Source: Planctomycetota bacterium (GTDB taxonomy: Bacteria > Planctomycetota > Phycisphaerae > Tepidisphaerales > Tepidisphaeraceae). Taken from it: 64,000 nt of DNA. Below the pieces are notes generated by a model. It was not told the origin of the DNA, ran no database searches, and was given only the letters and a program-made list of their open reading frames with translations. Of the stretch, positions 18,391-28,003 are shown piece by piece. Numbering within the stretch: position 1 is the stretch's first letter; every line of letters begins with the position of its first letter. The position numbers and the translations under genes are program-made. The stretch covers positions 1 through 64,000 of the forward strand of contig JAEZED010000069.1 in assembly GCA_023417885.1 (NCBI GenBank), in the 5' to 3' direction.

Positions 18391-21300
18391 TCAGCCCGGA
18401 CCGGCCGGGCCGCGGGATTGCCCCGCCGCAGAAATCAGCCTATCGAGCCGATTTCGAATCGAGGTCGACTCCGGCGCGAGTTCTGCCGCCTGGCGGGCAC
18501 TCTCGAGTGCCGGCTGAAGTTCACCACGCTGTTCATGCACCGCCGCAAGCGTGTCGAGGAAGCTCGCGCGGTTCGGGCCCTCGTCGGCGGCGGCGATCTT
18601 CGCAAGGCGCAGCGCCTCGTCCGGATTGGACTCCCGGATCAGCATTGCCAGGTTGTTCGCCGCCACCGGGTGTTGGGCGTTCATGGCTAGAACACTTCGA
18701 TAGGCCGCCTGCGCAGACGCCGTATCCCCGCACTTCTCGTTGAGCATGCCAACGAGCAGCCAGTGATCCGCTCCCATCTGGCCATCAGCGACCAGACTCC
18801 CGGCCGCGGCATCGGCGTTCAGCGATGCCAGCAGTGCACCGGTATGAGCCTTCAGTTCCGGTGTGTCGAGCCTCGTGGCGGCGGCGTTGGCCGCGTCGAC
18901 AAGGCTCATTCGACCACCGAAGCCGTCCTGGCTGACGTGCGGCTCGACCTCCCTGAGCCAGGCGAGCGCGGTCTGACTGTCACGGACGGATCCAGAAACG
19001 AGCCGCAGCCACGCAGACCGGATCTCCTGCACCTCGGCAAGCATCGGGCGGAGCAGCGCGGCGGCGCCCGCGTGATCGCCGGTGCGCACGGCGAGGTCCG
19101 CCTTGTGAATCGCCATACGCTGGCGCGTTCCCGGATCGGCGATATCAGCGGGGTCATAAGCGGCGACCGCCTCGCGTGCCTCACGCTCATTGCCCTGCTG
19201 CACCAGTGACCTCGACGCCAGCAGATCCGCGACCGCCGACTCGCCGGGAGAGCGTGATTTCCACTCCCGCGCCGCCACCACCGCTTCGCTCCAGCGCTCG
19301 GCAGCGAAGAGCGCAACCGTGGCAAGTCGTGCGCCCGAGGGCTCCAGCGGATCGGCCTGCATGGCGCGCCCCGCTAGCTGCGCCGCCACAGCCGGCTGAC
19401 CATTCTCGAGGTGCACGCGGCCGGCCAGGATCTGGAGTGGCGTTACGTTCGGATGCTCGTCAGCGAGTTTGCGCAGCCGGGGCATTGCATCAGCGGGCGC
19501 GGCCGGGTCCGCTTGCCGGAGCAGTTCCAGCGCCGCGCTGATGGCTGCCTGTTCGGTCGGTTGCTCAACCATCGTCGCAAGCAGGATTCCGGTCTCCGGC
19601 CACTTCTGGCTCAGGGAGTCTGCTTGGGGCGCGACGGCGGCGACAGCACGAAACTCGCCGCTCGCGCCGAGGGCCTGCTCAGCCCGACCCGCGGCGGCGG
19701 CGAACTCTTCAAGACGGCCGGTGCGCGCGAGCGTCACAAGAATCTGCCGCCACGGCCGGGTGTCGTCCGGAGCGAGCTTCGCCGCCTCTTCGTAGTGCGA
19801 CAGAGCCGCGTCGATGTTGCTGGTGCGGGCGGCGAAGTCGCCCCGAATGAGGCTCTCGTCCGCCGGTGCCAGCTCGATCTCGTCCAGCTTGGCCAGAGCT
19901 GCTTGCGCCTCGGCGGTACGACCCTGCGAGAGATAGTGATTCGTGACGAACGCGAGCGACGCGGCGTCGGGGTTCTCCAGCAGGCGGAGGCAGATCTCGT
20001 CCACCTTCGCGAAGTTCCGCGTCCGCCGGTAGAGCGATGCCAGCAGAAGGTCTGACGGGGCCTGGTCACCCGAGGCGCCGGCCGACTCGATGGCCTGGAT
20101 GGCCAGGCTCGCATCGCCCGCGGCGGCGGCAATCTCGGCCGCCTGCTGCCGCTGGGCGAGGGTCGCGGTCGGGCTCTCGAGCACGCGCTGGAGGTGAGCG
20201 ACTGCGCGGAGCCCATCACCCTGCTTCTGGAGCGCCATCGCCAGGTTCAGCGCGATCGACACCGACGAGGGGTTGAGCTCCGAGGCGACGTTCAGCTGCT
20301 CGACCACACCGTTCCAGTTGCCGAGGCGGGCCAAGGCATCCGCCAGCAGCAGGCGCGGCGCCAGCAGCTGGGGTGACTCGCGCGTGACATTGTTGAGGAT
20401 CAGCGCCGCCTGCACCGATCCATCCGTCGTGCCGGCCGGCTCCGTCTGAAGGAGCCAGCGCGCCCGCGCGACGCGCCAGTTGATGCCCTGGTCGCCGACA
20501 CGCTCCTTCAGGCGCGACAGCGCCCGGGCGACAAATGCGGTGTCCGCCTGGGCCGCCGGCGAGTTCAGGGCGGCCCACTGCAAGGCCACGTCCTCCCCGT
20601 TCGCATCAGCAACCGTCACCCAGGCTTCCGTTGCAGCGGGATCTCTCACCGCCTCCAGGAACCTGGCCTGGAACACGCCGTACTCGCTTGCTTCGGCGCC
20701 CGTGGCCCGGGCGTGCTCCGGCGCGCCCGCAGCGATTGCGTTGATGTAGTCGATTCCTTCCTGCGTCCGTCCCGCTTCGTGGAGGCGAGTCGCCTTCACG
20801 TAAGCAAGTTGCGGCAGCAGTCCATGCGCCTCCTCGCAGACGCGCAGGCAATCCTCGTCAAGTCCGAGGTCGTGCGTGCGGCAGATCTCCGAGAGATGCA
20901 GCAGCACCTGGGCGGGTACTGCTGGCTTTGCGCCAAGTATCGAGCGGACCAGTGACACTGCCTCTTCATCGCGATTCGAATCCGCCAGCAGGCGCACCCG
21001 CAGCGGCACGGCGCGCCTGTCGTCCGGCGCGGCTGTCTCGAACCGGTCTACTGCCTCCAGCGCCGCGCTGATTGCGGCAGAGTCCGACTCGACGGCCTGC
21101 TGGCTCCTGGCGGTGGCGACGAGGAGGAGCGCGTCGGCGTTGCCGCCGGACCGCTGCAACGCCGCCTCGGCCAGCAGCAGAGCATCATCCTGCTGACCGG
21201 CGGCGAGCGACGCGGCACCGAGCCGGAGCAGTGGCTCTCCCCATGCCGGCGCGAGCCGAACTGCTTCCTCCAAGGACTGAACGAACGCCTCTCCTTCGCC

Positions 21301-22497
21301 GACCCCCGCGAATGCCTCGGCGGCAGCCAGATGTAGCTGTGGATCTGCGGGCCGGGCGACCAATGCGTCGCGGGTGGCCTTCATGAACGCGACCGGGTCG
21401 CGATCGTCAGCCGACAGGTGTTCCAGCACCGGCTTCCATGCTCCTGTGGAACCGGTCGACTCGTCGTTTGGAGCGATCGTCGCGATGACTTGCCGCGCCT
21501 CCGGGTTTCGATCGAGCGCGAGCAGCGAAAGCGTGCGCAGCACCTTCAGCTCCTCGGCGGCGCTGGGATCTGAAGGGGACATCGCCAGTAGCTCATCGTG
21601 CTGGCCGATCTGGTAGAGCCGCCGACCGAGTGCGACGACGACTTCCGGATCCGCCTCGCCGCCTGTTGCGGCCGAACGCAGGAGGGCAAGCGACTGATCG
21701 AAGAGTCCGAGACGGTCGCATCGGTCCACCAGCAGGTGGAGCGTGGGCATGTCCGGCATCGGCCTGGCAGCCGCCTGCAAAGCCCACTGACGTGCCTCGT
21801 TGGAGCGGTTGACGAGGCTGAAGGCGATGCTCTGCAGCACTTCGTACCGAACATCTCCGGGATGACGCTCCCGCAGCGCCTCGGCACGCTCCAGAATCCG
21901 CGCCTCCCCACCACGTAGCCGGCGGATGACTTCCAGAGCAAGGGCCTGGGCCTCGATGTCCTGTGGGGCGGCATCCGCCATCCGGAGTGCAAACTCCCCC
22001 GCCTGCTCAAACTCGCGTGTCCGGTAGAGCGCCTCCACCCGCGCCCGCAGAGCAACGGGATCGCCAGGATTCGCTGCGAGAAGACGGTCCGTGAGCTCGA
22101 TCGTCTCGGTAGTGAATCCGACGAGCCCGTAGAGCCGGAGCAGCGACTCGGCGGCCCCTGCGTGGGAAGGGTTCAGACTCAGGACGCGCTGGTGGAGGTT
22201 CATCGCCTCCGAGATGTGCCTGTTCTCGGGCTCGGGCACATTCTCGCGCGCAACCGCGTAGTTGTAGAGCGCAGCGGCGTCGTCCGGGTGACGGCGCACG
22301 TACGGGCCGATCTTGTGCAGGGCGTTGTAGTGATCCCCCTGCTCGAGCAGCCGGGCGCCCTCGGCGCGACCCTCCCGGGCACGCGACTCAAGCTGATGCT
22401 CGCGGAAAGAGTACCCACCCACCGCCAGCCCGCCCAGCAGCACCAGGGCCGCCAGGGAAACGAGCAGGCGATTCTTTCTCTTCTTGTTCAGCGTCAT
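18391..22497 (-). CDS. Giant membrane-anchored TPR protein (PrsT/PelB-like)
   Basis: 1368 residues. A basic start (NKKRKNR) and one helix (about 9-28, LLVSLAALVLLGGLAVGG) suggest an inner-membrane anchor with the rest in the periplasm. The remainder is degenerate tetratricopeptide repeats throughout, with recurring patterns such as P.....AL.NLA.AL...G....A. This resembles the TPR proteins of PEP-CTERM/exosortase EPS loci (PrsT) and PelB-type scaffolds. Inferred role: periplasmic scaffold for export or modification of the polymer. It is the last gene of the operon, 13 bp after the sugar transferase. Confidence 0.8.
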   Translation of the reverse strand: MTLNKKRKNRLLVSLAALVLLGGLAVGGYSFREHQLESRAREGRAEGARLLEQGDHYNALHKIGPYVRRHPDDAAALYNYAVARENVPEPENRHISEAMNLHQRVLSLNPSHAGAAESLLRLYGLVGFTTETIELTDRLLAANPGDPVALRARVEALYRTREFEQAGEFALRMADAAPQDIEAQALALEVIRRLRGGEARILERAEALRERHPGDVRYEVLQSIAFSLVNRSNEARQWALQAAARPMPDMPTLHLLVDRCDRLGLFDQSLALLRSAATGGEADPEVVVALGRRLYQIGQHDELLAMSPSDPSAAEELKVLRTLSLLALDRNPEARQVIATIAPNDESTGSTGAWKPVLEHLSADDRDPVAFMKATRDALVARPADPQLHLAAAEAFAGVGEGEAFVQSLEEAVRLAPAWGEPLLRLGAASLAAGQQDDALLLAEAALQRSGGNADALLLVATARSQQAVESDSAAISAALEAVDRFETAAPDDRRAVPLRVRLLADSNRDEEAVSLVRSILGAKPAVPAQVLLHLSEICRTHDLGLDEDCLRVCEEAHGLLPQLAYVKATRLHEAGRTQEGIDYINAIAAGAPEHARATGAEASEYGVFQARFLEAVRDPAATEAWVTVADANGEDVALQWAALNSPAAQADTAFVARALSRLKERVGDQGINWRVARARWLLQTEPAGTTDGSVQAALILNNVTRESPQLLAPRLLLADALARLGNWNGVVEQLNVASELNPSSVSIALNLAMALQKQGDGLRAVAHLQRVLESPTATLAQRQQAAEIAAAAGDASLAIQAIESAGASGDQAPSDLLLASLYRRTRNFAKVDEICLRLLENPDAASLAFVTNHYLSQGRTAEAQAALAKLDEIELAPADESLIRGDFAARTSNIDAALSHYEEAAKLAPDDTRPWRQILVTLARTGRLEEFAAAAGRAEQALGASGEFRAVAAVAPQADSLSQKWPETGILLATMVEQPTEQAAISAALELLRQADPAAPADAMPRLRKLADEHPNVTPLQILAGRVHLENGQPAVAAQLAGRAMQADPLEPSGARLATVALFAAERWSEAVVAAREWKSRSPGESAVADLLASRSLVQQGNEREAREAVAAYDPADIADPGTRQRMAIHKADLAVRTGDHAGAAALLRPMLAEVQEIRSAWLRLVSGSVRDSQTALAWLREVEPHVSQDGFGGRMSLVDAANAAATRLDTPELKAHTGALLASLNADAAAGSLVADGQMGADHWLLVGMLNEKCGDTASAQAAYRSVLAMNAQHPVAANNLAMLIRESNPDEALRLAKIAAADEGPNRASFLDTLAAVHEQRGELQPALESARQAAELAPESTSIRNRLDRLISAAGQSRGPAGPG

Positions 22498-22510
22498 TTA
22501 CGAAACTCGC

Positions 22511-23965
22511 CTACCTGCCGATCAGCAGTCGAAGCGTCTTGAGAATGATGATCACGTCGAGCTTCCAGTTCGCCCGCTCGACGTACTCCATGTCGAACTT
22601 GATCCACTCCTGGAAATCCAGCCCCTCACGCCGCGTCCGGCTGACCTGCCACAGCCCCGTGATGCCGGGCCGCACGCTTAGCCGTGCCTCGCGCCACGGC
22701 GGACAGCATTGGTTTTCGGTACGCGGACTCGGACGCGGGCCGACGACGGACATGTGCCCAAGCAGCACGTTGATGAACTGCGGGATCTCGTCGAGGTTCG
22801 TCTTGCGAAGAAACCGGCCGACGCGCGTCACGCGCGGGTCGTCCTTCATGAAGAACTGGGGGCCATCCGACTGGTTTTTCGCCTTGAGCTCCGCCTTGAT
22901 GCGATCAGCATCCTTGCGCATCGAGCGAAACTTCAGGCACGGGAACTCACAGCCGCCCAGCGTTTCCCGCTTGTGGGCAAAGAGGAACGGGCTGCCGTCC
23001 TCCAGCCAGATGGCCAGCATGATCAGGGGGTACAACGGCAGCGTCACCAGCAGCGCAAAGAGCGCGAAGGCAACATCGAAGGCTCGCTTGCTGCGACGGC
23101 GCCACGGGGTGACAGGCACCGGCTTCACCGGAGCAGCGGGCGGCGCCTCCGTCGGGTCGAGCAGCTCCCACCGCATGGAGTCCGCCTCCGGCCTCTGGCT
23201 GACATCATCCCAGAGGGCAGCGGGGCCGAGCACCGTTTCGCCGGGAGGGACGTCGCGACCGGCCCCGATCCACGTGGGGCCAAGAAAGACCGTGTCGCTC
23301 ATCACCCTGGTTTGCCGCGGCGCCCAGACGCCGGGGCGAATCTCGGAGATCCCCTGGATGGCCGTGGAGGGTCGGGGCCAGTGCGCGATCAGGTCCGTCA
23401 CGAACTGGTCGAGGTCCTCGTGGCGAAAACGGTCGTAGAACCGTCCTTCGACCGCCAGCGTCTCCCGGCGGCGGCGCCGCGTGTGCCGGCGGAAGGCGCG
23501 CCAGTCTCCCTCGGCGGGCCCCTCCTGCCAGAGCCGCGCGATGCGGCGGTCGCGTGTCAGCACGAGACGCGCGACGTGCTTCGAGTCACTCCCGTAGTGA
23601 CGCTCGAACCGAATGAAGCGTCCGTCGGAGTCCGTAAGGACGGACTCGCGGTACTGCCCATTCTGATGGGTCCGCAGTCGGACGAAGATCACTTCGGCGC
23701 GCGTCCAGAAGATCTCCTCCAGCGCCTTGCGCAGCCGGAACGTGGCCAGCGTCCGCCCATCCGCGAGGAGGAACAGCTCGGCCCGGCGCGGTAGCGGCGT
23801 TCCCGACCCGGGCCGCACGACGCAGACGGACCGGGAGGCCCAGTAGCGGTCGTGCAACTCGATTGGATCGAGCCCCCACACCGTCGGAAGGTCCGAACGG
23901 AGCGGGATGATGTTTGGCGATGACCGAAGCATCAATGCTGGGCCAGCGGAGACGACGGCCGTCAC
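22511..23965 (-). CDS. Polyprenyl-phosphate sugar-1-phosphate transferase with an atypical N-terminal domain
   Basis: 484 residues from a GTG whose GTGA overlaps the kinase-gene stop (ATG 23932 is an alternative). The C-terminal 200 residues form a bacterial sugar transferase: KRAFDVAFALF with one hydrophobic segment, then KFRSM, DDPRVTRVGRFLRKTNLDE, GHMSVVGPRP and GITGLWQVS. Role: transferring a hexose-1-phosphate to undecaprenyl phosphate to start the polymer. The first 280 residues lack the usual four extra helices and are soluble; TVFLGPTWIGAG and ETVLGPAALWDD suggest a left-handed beta-helix remnant. Tightly coupled in the exosortase operon. Confidence 0.88.
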   Translation of the reverse strand: MTAVVSAGPALMLRSSPNIIPLRSDLPTVWGLDPIELHDRYWASRSVCVVRPGSGTPLPRRAELFLLADGRTLATFRLRKALEEIFWTRAEVIFVRLRTHQNGQYRESVLTDSDGRFIRFERHYGSDSKHVARLVLTRDRRIARLWQEGPAEGDWRAFRRHTRRRRRETLAVEGRFYDRFRHEDLDQFVTDLIAHWPRPSTAIQGISEIRPGVWAPRQTRVMSDTVFLGPTWIGAGRDVPPGETVLGPAALWDDVSQRPEADSMRWELLDPTEAPPAAPVKPVPVTPWRRRSKRAFDVAFALFALLVTLPLYPLIMLAIWLEDGSPFLFAHKRETLGGCEFPCLKFRSMRKDADRIKAELKAKNQSDGPQFFMKDDPRVTRVGRFLRKTNLDEIPQFINVLLGHMSVVGPRPSPRTENQCCPPWREARLSVRPGITGLWQVSRTRREGLDFQEWIKFDMEYVERANWKLDVIIILKTLRLLIGR

Positions 23966-26424
23966 TCCTCGCCCGCTTCATCCGAGGATTGCACGCTCCC
24001 GGAGATGGAAGCGACGGCGGAGCCAATCGGTCCGAGGCGGAGGTGCTTGTGATCCACGACGGGCAACTGCTCGGGGTAGAACTCCCTGTGGTCGCCGGAG
24101 AGACGGCTGATGGAGGAGCTGTAGCCGGACGCGATGATGTCCGGCATGGTGGCCCGGTTCAGGACCACGCCGGCGACAGACGCGCCGAGGGTGGAAAGTT
24201 GCTCCAGCGACTTCTCCACGTGCCCCCGGTCTTCACCGCGAACGACAGTCAGCACGACCTCGTCGGCGACCATCGCGGCGACCGAAGCCTCCAGGCTCCC
24301 CAGGATCGGCCCGGTGTCGATGATGATCACATCGAACCAGCGGCGAACCTGCTCGATGACCGTTGCTAGAGCCGGGTAAGAAAGCTCGCCCACGTGCTGC
24401 CGGCCGGCCGAGCCGAGCGGCATGACGTAAAGCCCCGATGTCCCGCTCTCCGTGAAACACTCCTGCGGCGGATCACCCAGCATCGCCTCCCGGAGGCCCA
24501 CCAGCGACTCGCGCTGAATCTCCAGGGCCTCGTCGACCTCCTCCTGGGTGGCGTAGCCCAGCTGCACCAGCACCTCGCCCAGGAGGGCATGGTTCTGCGT
24601 ACGAAGCTTCAGGGCCTCGACGAGCTGCGGCGTCGTGATGACGCCCTGCCGCCGGAGCACGTGGCCAAGCCGCCGCCGCGTGATCTTCTTCATCTTGGCG
24701 GTCAGCCCCCCGCCGATGAAGTCGCAGTCGATCAGCAGCGTGCGTGACCGACTGGCTGCGAAAGAGAGGCCCAGCGCAAGGCTCAGGCTCGTCTTTCCGG
24801 AATCCGGCGACGGGCTGGTGATGGTGAATACCTGCTTGCTCTCGACGCTGTTGCGGCCGTTGAGGCTGGTGCGAATCTGGTGCACCGAGTGGGCGGCGAG
24901 CAGCGCCTGCTCCGGGTCGGAGAGGTCTGCCGGCAGCAGCGGCAGGACACCCAGCAGGCGAGTGCGCTTCAGTCCGTCCTGCACATCAGCCACGGTTCGG
25001 ACTCGGCGATCCAGCAGACCCAGAAGCATCACGAGCCCGACACCCGCCCCGCCCAGACCCATAGCGCCGGCGGCGGCGAACTGCTTACGCTTGTCCTTCG
25101 ACGGAGAAAGCGGCCGATCACCGAAGCTGGCGATGCTGATGCGCCCACCTAGCTGGCGCTCGACCGTCAAGGCTTCAAGCCGCTGCTTTGTCTCATCCAG
25201 CTTGCCCTGGACGTCGCGGGCCTGGAGGCGAAGGGCGTCGATCTCGATGGTCTTGCGCCCCAGCGCCTTGGTCTCGGCCTCCGCAGCCTGGTAAAGGGTG
25301 CGGACATTGCGCTCCCGAGCCTCGAGCTGCGCGAGCGTCATGGCTGGCATGCCCGGAGCTGCCGGAGGCAGGGTTACATCCTGCGGGCCGAACCCGAGGT
25401 CGCGGTAGATGGCCACCGCCTCCTCGAGCTCCTCGTTGATGACATCGAGCTGGGCGCGGAGGGTCTGGATCGCGGGATGCGTGGGGCCAAGGCGTTCGGC
25501 ATCGATCCGGAGCTGGCGCTCCAGCATGCGGCGCGAGTTCAGAAGCTCCTGCACCTCAGGCACGTGCCGGGCCAATGCCTCGATACTGCCGGGCTCGGTG
25601 CCGAGCGGCGCCGCCTCCGTGCCTTCTCCCCCCGCCTGTTGAACGGAGGCAGCCACGCCGCGGGCGATGGCCACTTCGAGCTCCACGCGCCGAAGCTCCG
25701 ACTCCAGCTTCATGAGTTCCGCGAGCTTGCCCTGGTAGATCTGGTCGATTGCCCCCGACCCGAGCTCGTTGCCGATGGCGAAGATCCGGTCGTTGAGCGA
25801 CTTCAGGTCGGCTTCAAGTGCACCGCGACGCGTCTCGAGGAACCCCATGCGGCGGAGGACGCCCTCGTCACCCGCTTCGCCGTAAAGCTTGTTGTACGCC
25901 GTCAGGACCGCCTCGACAGCGACGCGCGCGATCTCCCGATCCGCATCCTCGAAGCTCACTGCGATGAGTTCGCTCCCCTTTGGACGCGCGACGGTGAGGC
26001 TCTCACGGAATGCCACGACCTGAGCGGGCTCCATGCCGCGCCCGACGGCGGTCCACTTCGGATCCTGCATCGCAAGGTCGAGCACCCGCTCGCCCTGGAT
26101 CAGCTCGACCTGCGAGCTCACGAACGCATCCCATCCGGGCATGCTGCCCGTCTGTTCCGTCTCGTAGAGAATGGGCGGCTGATAGGGTGTGACACGGATA
26201 AGGCCGGTGCTCTGGTAGAGCGGCTGGGCAAGCCTGAAGCCGAAGAACCCCCCGATGCCCAGACCAATGACACAGAGCGTGATGGCCAGCCAGTACCGCC
26301 CGCGCAGCAGGCCGTGAGCCTGCTTGAGGACATTGGGCGCCTGCTCCGGCTGGAGCGGCTCCGCCGGCTCATACTCCACCATGGGCGTCACAGCGGCCTT
26401 GGTGATCTCAGTGTTGCGTGACAT
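23962..26424 (-). CDS. Wzz-like chain-length protein fused to BY-kinase with an inserted GspE/MshEN-like domain
   Basis: 820 residues from the ATG at 26424 (GGGAGAGG upstream). Order: Wzz domain with TM1 (about 33-57); long coiled coil (about 180-420); TM2 (about 470-495); P-loop kinase with Walker A SPDSGKTS (about 530-540), Walker A' LLIDCDF (about 555-565) and Walker B VIIIDTGP (about 690-700). Between A' and B, residues about 578-641 contain GVITTPQLVEAL and LGEVLVQLGYATQEEV, the repeated pattern of type II secretion ATPase N-terminal (MshEN) domains. The usual C-terminal tyrosine cluster is absent. Role: controlling polymer length and export; the insertion suggests an added regulatory input. 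Confidence 0.87.
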   Translation of the reverse strand: MSRNTEITKAAVTPMVEYEPAEPLQPEQAPNVLKQAHGLLRGRYWLAITLCVIGLGIGGFFGFRLAQPLYQSTGLIRVTPYQPPILYETEQTGSMPGWDAFVSSQVELIQGERVLDLAMQDPKWTAVGRGMEPAQVVAFRESLTVARPKGSELIAVSFEDADREIARVAVEAVLTAYNKLYGEAGDEGVLRRMGFLETRRGALEADLKSLNDRIFAIGNELGSGAIDQIYQGKLAELMKLESELRRVELEVAIARGVAASVQQAGGEGTEAAPLGTEPGSIEALARHVPEVQELLNSRRMLERQLRIDAERLGPTHPAIQTLRAQLDVINEELEEAVAIYRDLGFGPQDVTLPPAAPGMPAMTLAQLEARERNVRTLYQAAEAETKALGRKTIEIDALRLQARDVQGKLDETKQRLEALTVERQLGGRISIASFGDRPLSPSKDKRKQFAAAGAMGLGGAGVGLVMLLGLLDRRVRTVADVQDGLKRTRLLGVLPLLPADLSDPEQALLAAHSVHQIRTSLNGRNSVESKQVFTITSPSPDSGKTSLSLALGLSFAASRSRTLLIDCDFIGGGLTAKMKKITRRRLGHVLRRQGVITTPQLVEALKLRTQNHALLGEVLVQLGYATQEEVDEALEIQRESLVGLREAMLGDPPQECFTESGTSGLYVMPLGSAGRQHVGELSYPALATVIEQVRRWFDVIIIDTGPILGSLEASVAAMVADEVVLTVVRGEDRGHVEKSLEQLSTLGASVAGVVLNRATMPDIIASGYSSSISRLSGDHREFYPEQLPVVDHKHLRLGPIGSAVASISGSVQSSDEAGEE

Positions 26425-27103
26425 GGGCCTCTCCCGAGCTTGCGGCCGCAATCAATTGCCGGCTGTGCCGAATGAAGTCTTCCGTGATCTCGTGCTGCCG
26501 CTCAAGCGGCGTCGAGCCGTGGTACACCAACTGCACCTGTGCCGCGCCGAAGAACTTCCGGAGCCTGTCCTGGGCGACGGACTCCACTGCATCCATGTCG
26601 CGGCAGGTGGTGCCGTCCGGCAGGATGAGGAAGTTGGCGATCGCGATGCTGCCGCTTTCCTCTAGCCCGCTCCGGTCGAAGCGGTAGCTCGTCCCGTCCA
26701 CCCGTTCGGCGTCGGCCAGCCATGAAACCGGCTCGGACGCCTGCATGTTCCACCCCTGGCCCGGATAGCAGGCCGGCGGATAGTGGCCGAGGATATCCCT
26801 TGCGTCGTGCACCTGGACGAACAAGTAAGTGACGGCTTCACCGGTCGCGATGTTCGTATAGCGGCGCGAGAGGATCACGTTGGGCTGGAGCAGCTTCACC
26901 GCTCCCGTCGGTACCGGAACATCCTCGGCCAGCCACGACCCGAAGTGCCGGGGCAGATCGGCAGCGGCCTGCCGGACTTCCGCGTGATAGGCGGCGGCGA
27001 CCTCTGGCGAGGGCCGGAGGACGGATCGGTCCGTCACTAGCCAGCCAAACACCAGCAGCGTGCCCAGGATCGAAAGGTGGTTCTTCAAGGTCGAAAGATG
27101 CAC
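26408..27103 (-). CDS. epsI: Exosortase-associated EpsI family protein
   Basis: 231 residues. An N-terminal helix (about 9-25) places it in the membrane with a periplasmic domain. The family signature is clear: VHDARDILGHYPPACYPGQG near residues 97-116 (D, H, P, C, PG.GW). EpsI proteins accompany exosortases in exopolysaccharide loci, as separate proteins or as a C-terminal extension of the exosortase. The gene overlaps the Wzz-kinase gene by 17 bp and follows the exosortase by 6 bp. Exact biochemical role is unknown across the family. Confidence 0.88.
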   Translation of the reverse strand: MHLSTLKNHLSILGTLLVFGWLVTDRSVLRPSPEVAAAYHAEVRQAAADLPRHFGSWLAEDVPVPTGAVKLLQPNVILSRRYTNIATGEAVTYLFVQVHDARDILGHYPPACYPGQGWNMQASEPVSWLADAERVDGTSYRFDRSGLEESGSIAIANFLILPDGTTCRDMDAVESVAQDRLRKFFGAAQVQLVYHGSTPLERQHEITEDFIRHSRQLIAAASSGEAHVTQH

Positions 27104-27109
27104 CGTGAG

Positions 27110-28003
27110 CTAGTCCCGGGCAAGCGTAAACGGCGTAATCGGCACGGCCGCCCACCGCAGGAGGCGGATAACCGACATGAGCAGCAGGAACGCCACGAAC
27201 AGCATGACCCAGCCGCTCAGGTCATGGAAGAGTTCGGCGGCGTCCACGGACCAGTTCCCATAAACCCAGACCGTGGGCACGAGTCGCACGACGTTGCACA
27301 CCACCGCCGAGATCGGGCTGAGCGCAACCAGCAGGAGACGGACGTACCACTTCAGCGGCGTGCTGAATGCGAATGCGTACGAGACGAGCACCAACGCGAA
27401 CGTCATCCGCATCCCGTTGCACGCCTCGGCGATCGCCACATCGACGCCGTTGATCCGAAGCAGGTTACCGGACCGCTCCATTGGAAGTCCGGCGATGTCG
27501 CACACCTGCTGGGTTGCCACCGCCGTCGCCTGCTGGAGCGGGAGCGCAATCTGTTGCCGCACGCGCGCCGGCACGGGAATCATGAAGACCAGGACTACGA
27601 ACACCGGCAGGAAACTGATCAGCACATCCCGGCCCCAGACTGTCAGACAGGCCCCAATCAGCAGCAGGATCGCCCCCGCGTGCCACACGGACTGGAAGAG
27701 GTAGTCGTCGCCGATGATCAGGAAAGCCGCACCGATGGCGGCGATGACCGGGCCAATCCAGGTGCCGACCGTCCGGCAGTGTCGGAGGCGCGAGCGGCGC
27801 ACCCAGAAGAGCCATGCCGCAACGATCGGAACCAGCAGGATGTGGCTCGCTTCCTCGTCGCGCAGGGCGAGGCGCTTGATGTCGGCCCACGCGTCCCAGG
27901 CGAGGAAGATCGCCCCGCCGGCGAGGAGGATAAACCAGACCCACGAGCGGGCGGACCAGCTCCTGACGACTCCGGTCGAAGAGAATGCGGTGCGAAGGGT
28001 CAT
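27110..28003 (-). CDS. Exosortase (membrane transpeptidase-like protease)
   Basis: 297 residues from the ATG at 28003, overlapping the upstream stop as ATGA. Multi-helix membrane protein with the exosortase triad: Cys195 in EACNGMRM, Arg240 in CNVVRLVP, and His260 in LFHDLSGW. Known role of the family: recognising C-terminal PEP-CTERM-type tails and cleaving or attaching the protein at the cell surface. It sits with EpsI inside a polysaccharide operon, as usual. No PEP-CTERM-tailed protein is recognised in this window. Subtype is not assigned. Confidence 0.92.
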   Translation of the reverse strand: MTLRTAFSSTGVVRSWSARSWVWFILLAGGAIFLAWDAWADIKRLALRDEEASHILLVPIVAAWLFWVRRSRLRHCRTVGTWIGPVIAAIGAAFLIIGDDYLFQSVWHAGAILLLIGACLTVWGRDVLISFLPVFVVLVFMIPVPARVRQQIALPLQQATAVATQQVCDIAGLPMERSGNLLRINGVDVAIAEACNGMRMTFALVLVSYAFAFSTPLKWYVRLLLVALSPISAVVCNVVRLVPTVWVYGNWSVDAAELFHDLSGWVMLFVAFLLLMSVIRLLRWAAVPITPFTLARD

